From Hetaerina americana (taxonomy: Eukaryota > Arthropoda > Insecta > Odonata > Calopterygidae), in contig JAKTNV010000009.1 in assembly GCA_022747635.1 (NCBI GenBank), positions 29,117,622-29,181,621 of the forward strand: a stretch of DNA of 64,000 nucleotides, written 5' to 3'. Under the pieces are notes generated by a model that was not told where the DNA came from, did not search any database, and saw only the letters and a list, made by a program, of their open reading frames with translations. Made by a program: the position numbers and the translations under genes. The first letter of the stretch is position 1. Each line of letters starts with the position of its first letter. Positions 34,085 to 47,640 of this stretch are shown here, piece after piece.

Positions 34085-34213
34085 TTACACTAAAGTAAAA
34101 AAAAACAATGATCTATCCACCAAATTTTTTATTAGGTACTAGTTTCAACGCATCGGCGTCATCCTCAGGTACCTTTAGTTGAAAGATACATTGTTTTTTT
34201 ACTTCAGTGGTAA
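34085..34213 (-). mobile_element. Small inverted-repeat Penelope-like element
   Basis: Imperfect inverted repeats of about 26 bp (34085-34110 and 34189-34213; CACTRAAGTAAAA...ACAATG) flank a well-formed ribozyme motif. Downstream of the motif CTAATAAA and GGTGGATAG recall CTAATAAA and AGTGGAAAG in the 6.6-kb element, suggesting related families. Confidence 0.55.
34135..34173 (-). ncRNA. Hammerhead-ribozyme-like motif
   Basis: Minus strand: GGTAC, CTGAGGA (complement 34162-34168), extra T, GACGC/GCGTT helix II with CGAT loop, GAAA, CTA with cleavage predicted after the A, and GTACC (complement 34135-34139). Helix I GGTAC/GTACC is a perfect 5 bp. Confidence 0.65.
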
Positions 34214-37200
34214 TGGATTTCCACAAAGTGAAGCCTGTAAACGTTTACTTACCATTAGCTTGCATCATTCATTAATGGGTAAACCCGCATTAAATGCCTC
34301 CTAAAAACAGAGCAAACCCTACATAAACTACTCTGTTTGAAAAACCAATTGAAAATAATTTTTAGCATTTTCACTTGATAAATCTTAAATGTAAAAATTA
34401 TAGTCACTTAAAAGCAACATACAAAATGGACTCATCTCCGTTCTTTATTATTGTATTATCTGTTCAAGCATCTATACGAATATGATGTCTTTGAACTTAA
34501 GATAAGTAGGTTTTAAAGTGGGGTGAGTTTTAACTTTTTTTGAGCAAATTGGGAATTAAATCAAATTTGTACTCATGATAAGAGCATCATTTTAAGCTTG
34601 CATCAAATTTATTCAGGTGGGTGTGAAAAAGTTTAAAGAAACCTTTAAAATTATTCTGGAAGGAAGGGTGGGTGTAATCCAGACGTGAACCCTTAACGTA
34701 TTTATGAATATTATGTGTCAAAAATGTTTTTAGAGCCACAAAAACAAAATTGAAGGATGTGTTCTCCTGTGACGACAAGCTGTCAGATTAATGTCACTGC
34801 TCCCGAGAATACTGTCGTCCGTCCCGCTTTATCTATGAGCTGCCAATCACTGTATGTGTCCAATAGTCCTGCCCGTCTGCGGCAGGCTTTTTATTTCGCA
34901 AAAGATAATTGAGGAGTATTTACCTGCTTGGTTCGGACTGTGGAGAGAGAGCATAAAAGTTATTGGTATACATTTATGCGTAAACAACTTCCTTGACAGG
35001 TTTTCTAAAGTAGCTATCTTTTTGAAACCAAATTTAAGCTAATTATTACCCAGAGCGATATCCAAAGTGTTTTTTAAGAGTAAAAATTGAGTAATTTAGT
35101 AATTTGAATTTTAACAATGGTGAAATTTGCATAGCATTTGTTTGGCTCATTTCTTACTGCAAATCAAAATTTGGAATAAATCAAAATTTTTCAGAATGGA
35201 AATACTTTAATAGTTACTCGGTTTTCAACGTTTAGGCAGAGAACATATAACGACCCTCTTTCCGCTACCGTTTAAGCTTTCCTATAAAGTTTTGTTTATG
35301 TGTTAAGTTTACAATACCCGTCTCTCATCTAAAATTTGTTAAGCCTGATAGTTGCCAATGAGATATTAACGCAATCGATCACATTATGTATCTTCATTTA
35401 AAAACAAGAGCACGTGAGTATTTGAAAGAAAAATGATAATAATTACGTGCAAAGTATTAGACTGCTTTCTCAATGGAGATTTTTGACCGACTCTTCAAAG
35501 TATAAGTTTTCGAGGAATCCATATATTTCCCTCAATTTCCTCTCCAATACTTCTCGCTAATCCTTTACACCAGGATATCGACGTTTTACATCTACACCGA
35601 TCGATCTCAATAACTTGCGACACTATCCTCTACTCGTTGTTCTCATTCCAGAAAATTTAATTTAAATGAATTAGGCGTATTCATGCCCACCGTCAATGAT
35701 TTAAAAATCTTAAATGGTCTCATATGTAAGTGAAGCCTGAGAAAAAAATGCATAGTTCAAGTATGAAATTCTTTTGATGAGTATATATCTATATTCCTCG
35801 CAATTCCTTCGGAATATTTAGCATGATCCTATCTTAGTCATATAGATTCACCTGCGCATTATCAATTATGAACGAATAATGAAATTTGAAATAAATATAA
35901 TGCGGACTTTTACAAGAAATGAAAAGTATGTGCAAGAATGTTGACTTACGCAACTCGGAAATCCATGCGACACTTTTATTATACAGTTTCGGTTAAAATT
36001 TAAAGCCAGGACGGATTGATAATACGAAACTCAAACTTGCATATCTTATGTAGAGTGATTGGCCAAGTGTACGGAAAATCCAATGCCTTTAGAAAAGAGA
36101 AAAATAGGAGATATATTTTCCAATTATTTTGTTACGTACCAACAAATTGGCCGTAGGAGCCCATAGAAAAGGCATCGCCTCGTACGGAAGAAATATCCTC
36201 CATAAGCATGAAAATTGTGTGAAAATTAATTCATAATCAATAGGCTCTCGTTTTAGTCACATACACGATATTTATTCTTTGTTTTAGAAATTTTTATTGC
36301 CGTCCAACAATTTGCCCCCGTATGCTACTGTTTTCTCAGTGAGCTATTTAGTGAAAAATAATGATATGATGAGTTTAGGTGTATAGGTAGGCAGTTGAAC
36401 AATGTTCGTGAATGCTATTGAAAGAATGAACTAAACTTAAATAAATTCATATTTGAGCATTTGAATGCTCGTTAATTTGTAGTATTTTCCAATTAATATC
36501 AGCTAATATTTTTATTATTTTGGGTCAAAAAATGATTAACGCTGGAAAGAGTGTGGTGCTGTATTAATTTTAATACCTCGCTCGGTTTCGCCAATAAGTG
36601 GAGTGATGCTTCTGAGTGAATGTCAAGGACTTAAATATTACTGCTTCAAAGATTATCTTGCACGGTGTTCACTCGATTTGACGAGATTTTCCGAAACCTC
36701 CTTCTACGCAATTATTTTTTTTTATTATCAACCTCATTTTTTCCTACTAACAAACCATTGGAATGTCCCAACTTCGTAGCTTACTCAATATAAGAGTTTG
36801 AAGGTTTTGTAATATCTCTTTTTTTTACATCACATGTTTTGGTTTCTCCTGTGTTTGTTTTAATTCAAATATCTACAACACAAATAAAAATTGTTTCATT
36901 GATGGCCTTCGCATCCCAAAAAGCGGAAAAGTGATGGACATTTTTTATTTATTTGTTTTGATTAGTCCAAAAATAGCACTTCGGCCTTTACATCGGACTT
37001 TGGATAATGAAATAACAATTGACACAATTACGTTCACCATATCTGGAATAAGTTGCATGAGGAGTTTATATATAAACAGTTAGCCAATTTTCGTTGTTTT
37101 TAAAACAATTCTTTCACCTATTATTTTTCTATTTTAAGAGATTAGTGCAGTTTACCCACTCAGTCAGTATGATTTTGAAAATGCCTTATATGAGTATAAG

Positions 37201-39374
37201 TGATCAGAGAAGAAATTCTTCTGTTATGTAGGCCGAATATGCTTCCTTTGTACTTTCGGAGTTTGTCATTTAACATTCGAAACACACAAAGGGTGAATCT
37301 TATAGCAGGCTGGAGGGTGGTCATCACCACTGGACCCAATGACTTGAAGCTGAGTCCAGACTCAATCATTTCTCTTGATATGGGGAGAGGTTTGTTCCTT
37401 GTTGCGTCGATTGAAACATGCTATGAACGATTACCAGACGGGAACCATAATTATTATATAACCTGAGTGAAGGGTACCTTAATAAAATAATACTCTTTGG
37501 GGCCATTGCAATCAATGTAGTTGAATTCTTACTAAATTGATCCAAAGGCCTATGGTATGCGTGTGGGTAATAAAATAAACGATGACTGATTTCCTCAGTC
37601 TATACTAATAGGTAAACGGACCCTACTCTTCCGGAATTCGATCAAAAGATCTACATACACGTATAAGTTCACCAGACAGCCTGCGTCATGCAGGAGATAC
37701 GCAAAGCGCAGTGCCTATCACCTGAAATTATTTCAAGATTGAGTTATTTTTCGAATAATTATCCAATTTTGATTATTATTCTATCTAAAATCATATTTAC
37801 ACAGTAATTAATATGATGTTTTCTCAATCTAAATTAAAATGAATTTATTGGACGTTTATATTAACCGCTAAATCGTTGTATAAACGAAAAACAATTATAT
37901 ACGAACTCAATAATTCTAACTTAGGGCCTAAGAACAACACCAGTGCTTTTCCCTTTCGGATATTAAGAACCGAGGCGTCGTAATTTAACATAAATTTTGA
38001 TATCGCTTCGAGATCCTTTCGATGAGAAGGCATTTCTGATCAAAAGCGGTCGTGAGAAACAGATTGCATGTATCCCATCACATTTTCATTTGCAGTCATT
38101 ATTGTCGAGTAATCAATCTTCCAATAGCTCCGTGAAAAACTCTCGCTCCGTTCATTCCATACTCCCCTCTGCCTTCATCTCTCTCTGCGAATCTTCAAGA
38201 TTGTCTTTTAGAGCACTTGCACAATCTGCATGGGAACATCAAGCTGAAAGGTCTTCCTCATCCGCTTGCGCCTTCGATTTCTCCTTTGGCTTTCTAAATA
38301 CTTTTGCAAGTATCAACTGACTTTTTTTTGCTAGTGTTCCGATTCTCAATATATTGTTTTCTACCTACCATCACTTGATCGAGAAAAAAGCCACCTTCAT
38401 TTCGGAAAATTATTTATTTTACTGGGTTAAACTTCATGGCGTTTCCTTTACATTCACAGTATTAGCGTGACTTTCTTGTCCCAACGTTTAGTAATTAAGT
38501 GGTGGATCTAGTATTGCCCATGAAGACTATTCAAACTTTTGATAATTCTACGTGAAGTTTATAGAGACGAATCCATGTGGAATTGCCGATCTCATAACGA
38601 CATTCATAATGAATACTTAGAATAAGGAGCTTCGTAAACAATCAATTACCAGATCAAACGAAGAATTTTTTATCATTGACATGATATTCGGTATAGTACT
38701 TTTTTCATTCTTTATGACTCTTTGCTGCCTAAATGCGTGGTATAATAACATACCCAGCGCGAACGACTATCTGCTTTTTTCCTTTTCGAAGGGTTATTGC
38801 CTTGCCCTGTTTATCTGGGAGGTAGGACTTTGTTCAGACCGACATCCTTTTTACTGAACTTTAATCGATACCTTTATATTTTGCATCAATCCTGCTCCAA
38901 TCTTTTGACTTTCTGGAGAGGAAGATCAATCCGCATATCATCTCCGTTTCATGTTAGAACGTACAGCTTCTTACCGATTCCGTGGCTGTTATTGTTTGAC
39001 CAACGATCGGCGGGTTGGGTAACTATTTACCATAATCGTTCGCTTATCCGTATCATGTACATCTCCTAGCTTATTTTCCTTAGATAATCGGAGCCTACCC
39101 TGTTTTGCAGTGATTGACGCTATTAGCTAATAATAATGTCTAGTATAAGGGCTTCGTCGTAGCTGGCTATTTGTTGCGAAGGTGTGCAGGAGTAATCTGT
39201 CGCGTGCATTCCCAATATGTTGGTCCTTCACTCATAGTTGAAGAGTGACTCAATAAATACTTGGCCAATCTCACCGATAATTGAATTAGTGCACATATAT
39301 TTGTCGAAGATTTGAAAAAAATTGGCATTGTATTTAAAGATATATTTTTTAATAATGTCATTATGTTGTACAGG
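34214..39374. other. AT-rich non-coding stretch
   Basis: No gene supported over 5 kb; open frames are short with no recognisable domains. Confidence 0.55.
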
Positions 39375-39444
39375 GTACGGAAACATAACTTCGTTCTTTT
39401 TAAACTTATTGCGTTTGAAAGAAGGAAGTTATGTTGCCGCACCA
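39375..39444. repeat. Short imperfect inverted repeat
   Basis: Arms of 26 bp at 39375-39400 and 39419-39444 match at 23 positions around AACATAACTTC, with an 18-base loop. It could be the fused end of a DNA transposon. No transposase is visible. Confidence 0.6.
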
Positions 39445-40189
39445 TATATCTGTTCTTGACTCTCTTTCATCGCACGAGCAATAGTTGACTATGACATCGA
39501 AGAACTGAACAGTTTCTTTAGTTTTCTCTCATTCTTTTTCAATAAATACTTCAGATATAATTCTAAAGATAACTCCAAATTCACTATACTACAAATATTA
39601 ACAGATCAGAATTTGTGCATCTTTTCCTTTCTTTGAAGAAAGTAAGAGCTCCTGGGTCACTGCACAATGGGATGTTATCAGATACATTTCAGTCCATACA
39701 ACAAAATTTAATTATTTTTCGTTACGCAAGATATTGATGGACACATGTCAATCGCCGAGTGCTTGCGAATCAATCACTAAATCACTTCAATCTTTAGTTT
39801 TAATGGATCAAACTAAGAAAGCGTAGTTTGGATGCTGAACCCGCTCGAAAACGTTCGAATTTTGACTAGAAAATCTTGAAGAGGCGGCAGATATTTCCCA
39901 TTGCCATGTTCACAAAAGAACGTCTAAAATAAAATCTATCGGGGTAACGACGATCGGCATCTAGGTTCAGGTATTACATTTTGTATTTGTGAACTATAGG
40001 AAGTTTGTTGTATTATAAGACCAAGCTACCTAATGTAAAAATGCCTGATACCCAAAAACATTGGTAAAAAATGCCTGATATATACGAACATGGGGATGCA
40101 TCATATATCACTCACCGCTCGATCAATCTTCGAAAACAGTAGGAAATGAGTTCGCAAAACGAAAAGTAACGCAAGCAAATCGCGAACGG
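39445..40189. other. Non-coding stretch
   Basis: Nothing recognisable except a tandem AAAAATGCCTGATA pair near 40038-40080. Confidence 0.55.
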
Positions 40190-40590
40190 CTTTATTTTAA
40201 ACAGCGGGCGGGGCCCTCGGAAAATAACAGACTCGTCTGCCCGAGGAGTATGGTCCGATCGTCCTCAAACACCCGTGATTAGATTTGGATTGGCCCATTA
40301 TTCGGATAATTAACGAGCGTCGGTGGATTTTGGGGCCGTGATGGACTCATTTCCGGGGCAGGGGGTGTGGTAGAATTGAAGGAGGGCGTGTGGGAAGGGT
40401 AGGAGGCAATGGGTGTACGTTTCAAAAGCGATTGTCGGGATATCGTCCACGTCCGCGTGGGTGCATTGAAAGGCGATCGATCTGTCGCCCTGAAAACCTG
40501 CACCGCACGAACGAGTCACAAGAAGTGAAAAAGAATATTGACTCGCTGCATATCGATCTCCTCCTCATCCTCGCACTCCCAACAGCTCCT
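40190..40590. other. Small GC-rich island
   Basis: Higher GC and CpG than its flanks (GCGGGCGGGGCCC near 40204). No exon is identifiable. Confidence 0.35.
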
Positions 40591-43500
40591 TCCAAAATGC
40601 CCTGACAATTTCGTCGAAAGCCGGAAGATCACGAATGCGTAATGCTTAATTCCTGGACACTTTTTTAAGCGTATAAACTTTCCAATACTTCATGAGGAAT
40701 GGCCAAGGTTCGTTTTTGATTATTTCTAAATATTCAGCACTCCATTTAAATTAAAATCAGGATGGTTAAAGATATCATGCTTTTAAATGCAAGTTTTCTT
40801 TGCTTATAGCGTGAGCATGTTCTGTATGTTCGAACCAAATAGGCTTCAAGTTGAAAACGAGTCCAAAGAGGGAAACTTGATTACGATTTATTTAAGAAGT
40901 GATCCCCTTATAGGCAGATATCACCCACATATCTTACACACGAGCTACTTATTTTGACATAAATATTGTGCAAACGGCTTTTGTCCACCTGTAACATTAT
41001 ATATAATTTTCCCGCGAGGTGGCGCGCTCGACTTTTGCTTGAGTGATATTTTTATCCCACTAAATGGTAGCTGAAAAATAGTTGTAAACCCTCCTGTGCA
41101 ATTAAATGCCGCTTTAGGCTTGAGACTAATAGCTGAATGAGGATTTTATCCTCAAAATTTTGGCTGAAGATCAGCTTCTGAAAAAAAGAAATACTTACGA
41201 CTAAAATGAAAATATTTTTAACCTCCAATCTCCAATTCTCATTTGCTTTTATATTTTTTTCATGTACTACCATACGTTTTGAATTATTTCAATATTTGAC
41301 TGATTTGATAGATAAATTGTACAGTATATCCAAGCATGTCATCCAGCTTAATTTTTATAATTGCGCAATATTATTATAACTCATCAAATGAATACCTGGA
41401 TAACACCATGCTGTAAAGGTTGTTCGATTAAATTGTATTTGATAGAAAATGTTCGCTTTAAATTGCATCATCCGTATTCTTGTTGAACAATTTTTTTGAG
41501 TGCATTAGTACATATTAAATGGAAATATAATAGGAAAACATGTTCAACCAACTAATGTATAATTAATCTGCCTAATGACTTATTATGTTCAGTTATGAAG
41601 ATTAGTCTACCTCTCCTGACATCTATGCGCGCTTAAAAATTAAACGAAGCCCTTATTTACCCTCTGTGCGTGAATGAAAAATACTTCAAAACGGTTATGT
41701 ATAAATTGAGGTACGAGCAGTTAAGTCAAAATGGTAGATCTCACTTTTAGTACAGATAATCAATCCTCCGGGGAATGAACAGTTTTTACCTCGACACCGA
41801 GAAGGCATCCGCTCTCTTCTTTCGGGGGCCACTTAACGTTGAGCAAGGTGCAGAACTCGGCTCGTCCCGAGTAATGTATGTATATATTCGTAGGCGAAGG
41901 CCGTTCCAATGATACTTCACTGGCTCTTTGGCCATGTTAGAATCCGCTCCACATTCATGCTATTGAAAGACCTTTATTAAATTCCCTAATGACCGAGCAT
42001 ATATCTAAGCGTGTGTTGATCCTCAGCCACCCATGAATAGCGTAGGCACTCGAATGCATTATGGTCGATGGAGCGGCTCTACTTGAATTTAAATTACCTT
42101 CTGCACCGGTAAACACAGCGACATGAGGTATTCGTGGCGCACAAATCTCTAGCAGCATAGATAATAACACATGATCAGTTATACTTCCTTCTACTTTTCG
42201 CCTATAATTCTTCATTTAAATTTAATTGTGATATTGCCACATTTCTGTGGAGAAATATGAAGACAAGGTTAATCTTCACAATCTTGAAAAATGTATTCAG
42301 TGACATCAATCACTTTGATGGATGCTCATTGCCGATTTCTTCTATGTTGGCCAGCGATGAGTGATCTCATCATTTTTAAACCAATGGATTTTTTTGTAAA
42401 TATTCGGTTAACAAATAGAAATTTTTTGTACCCCTCAGCTTATCTCTTTCCACTTCATGTATTCTGGCAGCTTAGAACTAAAGCGTGGACTATAAGAAGA
42501 GAAGCAATTGAATTTTCCTAAACTGATTCGTCTGATGGAGTAAAACGGGTGCTCGGCTTAAAATGCCACACCCAAAGAAAGAAACCCAATTTTAAGACAT
42601 CTAAGAGAAAAATGATATAAATAAATAGCTGACTTTTCGAACCAAAGCAACGATGGCAGAGTAATAGTGTACTGTAAACACTTTTTCACAGATATTATCC
42701 TATATATTTAGGTATTACATTGGTAATTCAGAAGTGCGCATAAACCAAGAGTGATATCTACGCGGCTGTTTTGACAAATGCTTTTATGCGTATTTTACCA
42801 TGTAAACTCAATTAATAATTTATTTTATAAAATTTAAACGCTATCTTTAGAAAAGAATAACCACCCCAAGTTGGTAACATTTATTTAAATATGATTTCTA
42901 TATAATATTTTTTTCGATATAAATGTAAATTAATACATATTCGACCATTGGGAATAGGTGCTTTAAAACAATGGGAGGAATCTAATTCACGTCGTCAACA
43001 AGGTTTATGCCGTATAGTAGCAATTGTTTCGAGTTGACAGGGTTGGCTCTTGAAGTTTCCGGGAGATATTTTCCTGTAGGTATAAATGTAATCAATACAA
43101 ATCGTCTTGAAAACCCGTATACCCGATGCACGCCTACTGATGATTACTTCTTATCTGCATGGATAACATCAGACAACTTAGTATAGATTGAATTATGCTA
43201 CATTTAAAATTATTTGATGCGGCTTTATATGAAAGAATGCTATGAGAATCCTTTTCAACAAAGTGTGTGGAATTACAAAGTCAATTATTTCATTACTTTT
43301 CAACAATGTTGGAGTAAAGCTTGGAATTAAAATCTTTGAAATACGAAAAATATCGAAGTTTCAGCGCGTTTAACTTCCCAATGTAAGGAATTTAGTCAGA
43401 TTGACTTGTAAGCAAATCATTAGGTTTATTGAGAGCTAAAAAAATTTGAAAATTTCCGTGCCTACACATTAAATCAGTAATGTGATCGGATAGAGGTTTT

Positions 43501-45099
43501 CTAGATAGATGGCTTTCATAAAACTGAGATCGATGGCAATTGGTGCATATTCTTTATGTATAAGCCAGCTTAATTCAAGGAATAATCTAATGTTTGACAT
43601 TTTTTAGTTGAACCTAATTTTCCATTCTCAAATATTACTCTCTTATTAGCATTTTTATAATATACTCGAAGCTCAGTGGCGCTAAGACAATTGTTTACGT
43701 GCAATTCAAAATATTTATTTCTCTAGATCTCTGGTAGTTATTCTGTATTTATTACTTTCGTATTATTCTATTATATACTATATTTTATAATCGCAGCGTG
43801 TGTCATTGACTCACTTGTTATCACTTAGAGAATGCCTTAAACTCTTAGAAATGAACTTCAATGCTATTCATGATAATGCATGCTACTTGTCGTTCCTTTG
43901 CTTCCAAATTTCAATTATTTCATTTTATGAATCATCCCAAGAAATTCCATTTTATCGCGTTAGAGTACCCAATCATCCGCAGTTCTGGCGGTTGCAAGTG
44001 TTTGCTTTTGGAGTGGAAGACAATATATAAATGAAACACTAAGTGACAATTTGCATGTTAGAGCTCATGGTATTAACGGAGAAAAGGACTCACCTGTTTG
44101 TAGAAAAGGTAATGAACGGTATCATTAGCTGTCTGTAAAGAAAATGGCAGATGAAAGCAAGGTGCATAGTCACATGCTTGATTTGGTATGCTTAATCTTG
44201 TTTTCGCTAAAATCTCGAAATTATGAACGAGGATATAAATTTACCTGGTAAGAAATTAATTTATATATATTTAATCTGAATGTTGCAATTCGAACATATG
44301 ATGTTGGATTTTAAAAATACATGTAAAATCAACTCAATCGCCATGTAACTCTCTAACAATGCCTGTGCCATCGAACATATCTGACATCTGTCTTTCGCAG
44401 AGTGATAAATTTTACTGCGGGATAAAATGTCTCTTTGGCTAAATTTTCTTTGAGCTCCAATACTATTTCAAATACTTAATCAGGAAGAAATTTATTATTT
44501 CAACTATAACTTAAGTCTAATTTACGAGTGATATGTCCAATTTATTTAGAAAGCGGTGTTATATGCAAGTGCTTATTTGAGGTGTTTATTGACATTTTTG
44601 TATAAGTATACGCTCTTTACATTCTCTTAGCTCCAAAAACTACTTTTAAAAGTCAATTAATTCACAGTTTTTGAATCAGGTGAGATGAAATTGGTGGTAA
44701 TTTCTTTCTAGCCTTCTTTCGCACATTACTTTTAAGTTCGTTATCCGCTTGAAACCGAGAAAATTTGACCCTTTCCTAAAAAATCGTTAAGAACGCTTAA
44801 AGCGCGTAATATTTTTATTGAATGTATTCATTCGGGAACCGTTGAAAACACGAATTTCACATGCATGACTTAAATTATAAGGCAAATACTAATAACTTGA
44901 TTTTGACGCTGATGAAGAAGGAAAAATTAGGGGGAGAGCAGAGAAAATTTGGTATAAAGTGACTGCTGTACAAATCTATTAGGTAGTGGTTTTTCCGTCG
45001 CACTATTGGTGACCACAATGTGATGATTCATTACATGCGACTGAAAAAACATGTAGAAAATGAAATTACACCGAATACAAAGTAATAATCGTCATTTAC
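40591..45099. other. AT-rich non-coding stretch
   Basis: No gene, RNA or clear mobile element recognised. Confidence 0.55.
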
Positions 45100-47640
45100 G
45101 CTGATACCCGGTGACCTATCACCCCTTGCCACTCACCCTCGCGACGGCTTGCTGGTTAAGATACAGGTATTTTCACAAGGGGCATAGTGTGGGCAAGTCT
45201 TACCTCATGGGGTGGGCGGACGACGAACCCTTGGAATCCAGCTCCGCTGCCGTGTCGTCGGGGGGAGGTGAGATGAACGCTCTCCGTCCGGCCTCTCGCG
45301 TCGTACCTCTCTCTGCTCCGTCCCGCTCTTCACCGCCGTCCACTGGAGCGCTCTCCCGGCGGTCGCTGGCGCATCAGCCCGGCGGCGGACAGCCGGCGAC
45401 TCCGCATATCACACAAAACCACAAAACAATATCCCCCCTCTCCGGTTCACTCCCCGCAAAAAAAACACAACGCCGGTCCACACACTTGCCCCTCTCTTTC
45501 GGTGTCCCAAGTTTAGTAGTCTCTACCCATCAATGTGTGGGGATGGTGGGGATCGCAACGGCGATATACCCGATGTGAACGTCACTTGGGATGGCCAAAC
45601 GCGTCCGCGAAATGAAATTCCAAGCGGCGTCTTTCCCCCGTTAGTAATTTGGTGAAATAACGGCTAAGTCAAACGTGGATGACTGAGCGTGTGTCCGGTT
45701 CTGCGGCACATGGAAGGGTGCCTATGGTCTCAGACGCGCGGGCTTCTTGCGGGCCGTCCTCAAGATCCCATCACCGCATCCACCACGTGGATCGTTCCAA
45801 TTGAAATTCTCTCGGCGAAGTCCGGAAAAATCTTTGCCACTTCCCGGCGTCTCCGCAGGCCTCCCGGTGGATGTCAAATCGGTCGGTGCTAATGCCGCAG
45901 AAACCCCTTTGGCGCTCGATCTCGGGTCTCCCACCAGAAATATAAACCCAGCCCCGAGATATAGCTTCCGGGATGCGGAAGGGCTGGGTTACCCCGTTCA
46001 AGGTGTTGCGGGAGGAGGGGAGCGGTACAGTGGGAGGGGGGATACGAAGGGTTCTGCTGCCCCCTAGGGGGTAGGTGCGGGGGTGGGGGGGTCGTTTAAG
46101 GGTCCGCAAGACGGAAGGCTACCTCCCTTTTTCAGGGGGCACCTTTTGGGGGCGTAACGGTTCCTTTGTGTGTAGAATGGGGAGGGGGACACGAAGGAAG
46201 ACACAAACTCTGAAGCTTTAATTGGTTGTCTCGGGGACCTTTTTCTCTTTGAGAGCCGTCTAGTTGGTCGCACCTTCGCCGTTATCAACTGCTCATTCCT
46301 CCGACAGTGAAACAGAGCGATCGCGCCGGAACTGGCGCTTTCGAGGGTCTCCAACGGCGACACAACGCCCTGCGTCCCGAACTCTCCTTAGGACTGAGGG
46401 GGTTTATTCTCCGGCAAGTAGGTATCAACCTCGGCGAGCCACCAACCGTTCAGAGCAGCGGCACAAATCCTCCCGAGTCCATCTCTCACCTCCAGTTATT
46501 CAATGGTAGTGAGTGTATGTTTTTTAAAAAATCTCGCCGAACAACGAACGCTCTTTCGTCCAATCTTCCTCGCTCCCAGCGCACTTCTCTCTCTCTCGCA
46601 CAAGGATCTTTTCTCTAAACCACCTCACCGGTCTCACTCCCTCCCCACTCTCCTTCCCTGCCCTGGTCTCTCCTCCTCCTCACCCTCTCTCCGAGTCTCG
46701 ACCCCGCCTCCTCCTATCTCCCTACCCAAAGCCTCCTTCACCCCTCCCCCTACCGTGTGTCTGTGTGTATCCGTCCTCGAGTCTGTTCTCTCTCGCCCTC
46801 CCGGCCGCTCCCGAGAACCCCCGCGTTCAGTTTCCGATTGCGCCGATAGATGGCTCGCCGGTTCCGCGGGGATCGACGCCCCCCCGTGCGTGCGGCGTCG
46901 TGTGTCTCGGATCGCCGCGGTCTCCGGCCGCGTTGCCTCTGGGCGTCGCGTCTCCTCTCCGCGTACCACTTGGGTGCGTGCGTGATGATGGGGTGGCTCT
47001 CCGCACCTGGCGTCTCCAATAGCGGCTCAGGACGGGTTCAGTTCCGCCCGGTCCCCGCCTCGGCAGCTCGGTCGCGACGGTCGGCTTTTCGCATTCCCCT
47101 TCGGCGACCTGTCGGTGACTCGTCTGGGGCCTATCGGCGACCAGTCACACGCGCCCTCCGGCGTGTCGTCGTCTAGTGAGAAGGGGGGTCGACGACGGGG
47201 TAGGTGTCGACTTGAGAGTCTTCGGTGTCCATCCAGAGTGTTGATTAGTACGCGGGCGTCAATTCGGGGTCTCGCATCCTCTTAGAACATTAAAGTCGTC
47301 CCGGCGTTCTCGCGACGGGGAAGACTGCGCGGATGAATAAAGAGGAGTGAAGCAGCAGGGGGGTAGAAAGGGTTGAATCGTTTCCACTTTGCCCGCGAGA
47401 GGGTGTCTCGATCGCGGGATGCGGAGGTATCCTCGGAGCGATGTATAGCGGAAAGCGGCCCCGAGAGATATCCTCCTTTGTGTGCGCGCTGGATGAAGCA
47501 AGTGGGAGGGAGGACTGAAGAGGGCTGCCAACCGTACAAAATTCGAAACAGAAGAACGATCGCATTTCCAATGCCTTCGTGCGATTCCATTCTAATGGGC
47601 ATGTCGGAAAGGGGGAGGGGGCAGGAATCCCTGCGCATCT
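45100..47640. promoter_or_regulatory. Large CpG-rich block, candidate promoter region
   Basis: About 2.5 kb of GC- and CpG-rich sequence against strongly AT-rich surroundings, the longest such block in the window. Many overlapping open frames on both strands are a side effect of composition. TTCAGTT strings at about 46825 and 47037 resemble arthropod initiators. A minus-strand splice donor at 45204 suggests that a gene could start here and run leftward. There is no direct proof of transcription. Confidence 0.4.
45204..45373 (-). CDS. Possible coding exon ending at a splice donor
   Basis: The minus strand is open for 56 codons after a TGA at 45374-45376, up to ATGAG|GTAAGA, a strong donor whose exon end is at 45204. 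The peptide ends with ISPPPDDTAAELDSKGSSS and then AHPM. It is acidic and serine/proline-rich. Either the exon has an upstream acceptor, or translation begins at the ATG two bases before the donor. I do not recognise it. GC-rich DNA gives open frames easily, so the support is essentially the donor and the peptide composition. Confidence 0.3.

Noticed and set aside
38000..38320. Minus-strand lysine/glutamate-rich peptide strings suggesting a processed pseudogene
   Set aside because: Interrupted by stops and not matched to any family I could name.
45111..45578. 155-codon plus-strand ORF in the CpG block
   Set aside because: Low-complexity Ser/Pro/Arg composition, with many competing frames in GC-rich DNA; the minus strand has the better splice evidence.
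46503..46985. 160-codon plus-strand ORF and overlapping minus-strand ORFs
   Set aside because: A CT-rich tract gives open frames on both strands; no motif is recognised.
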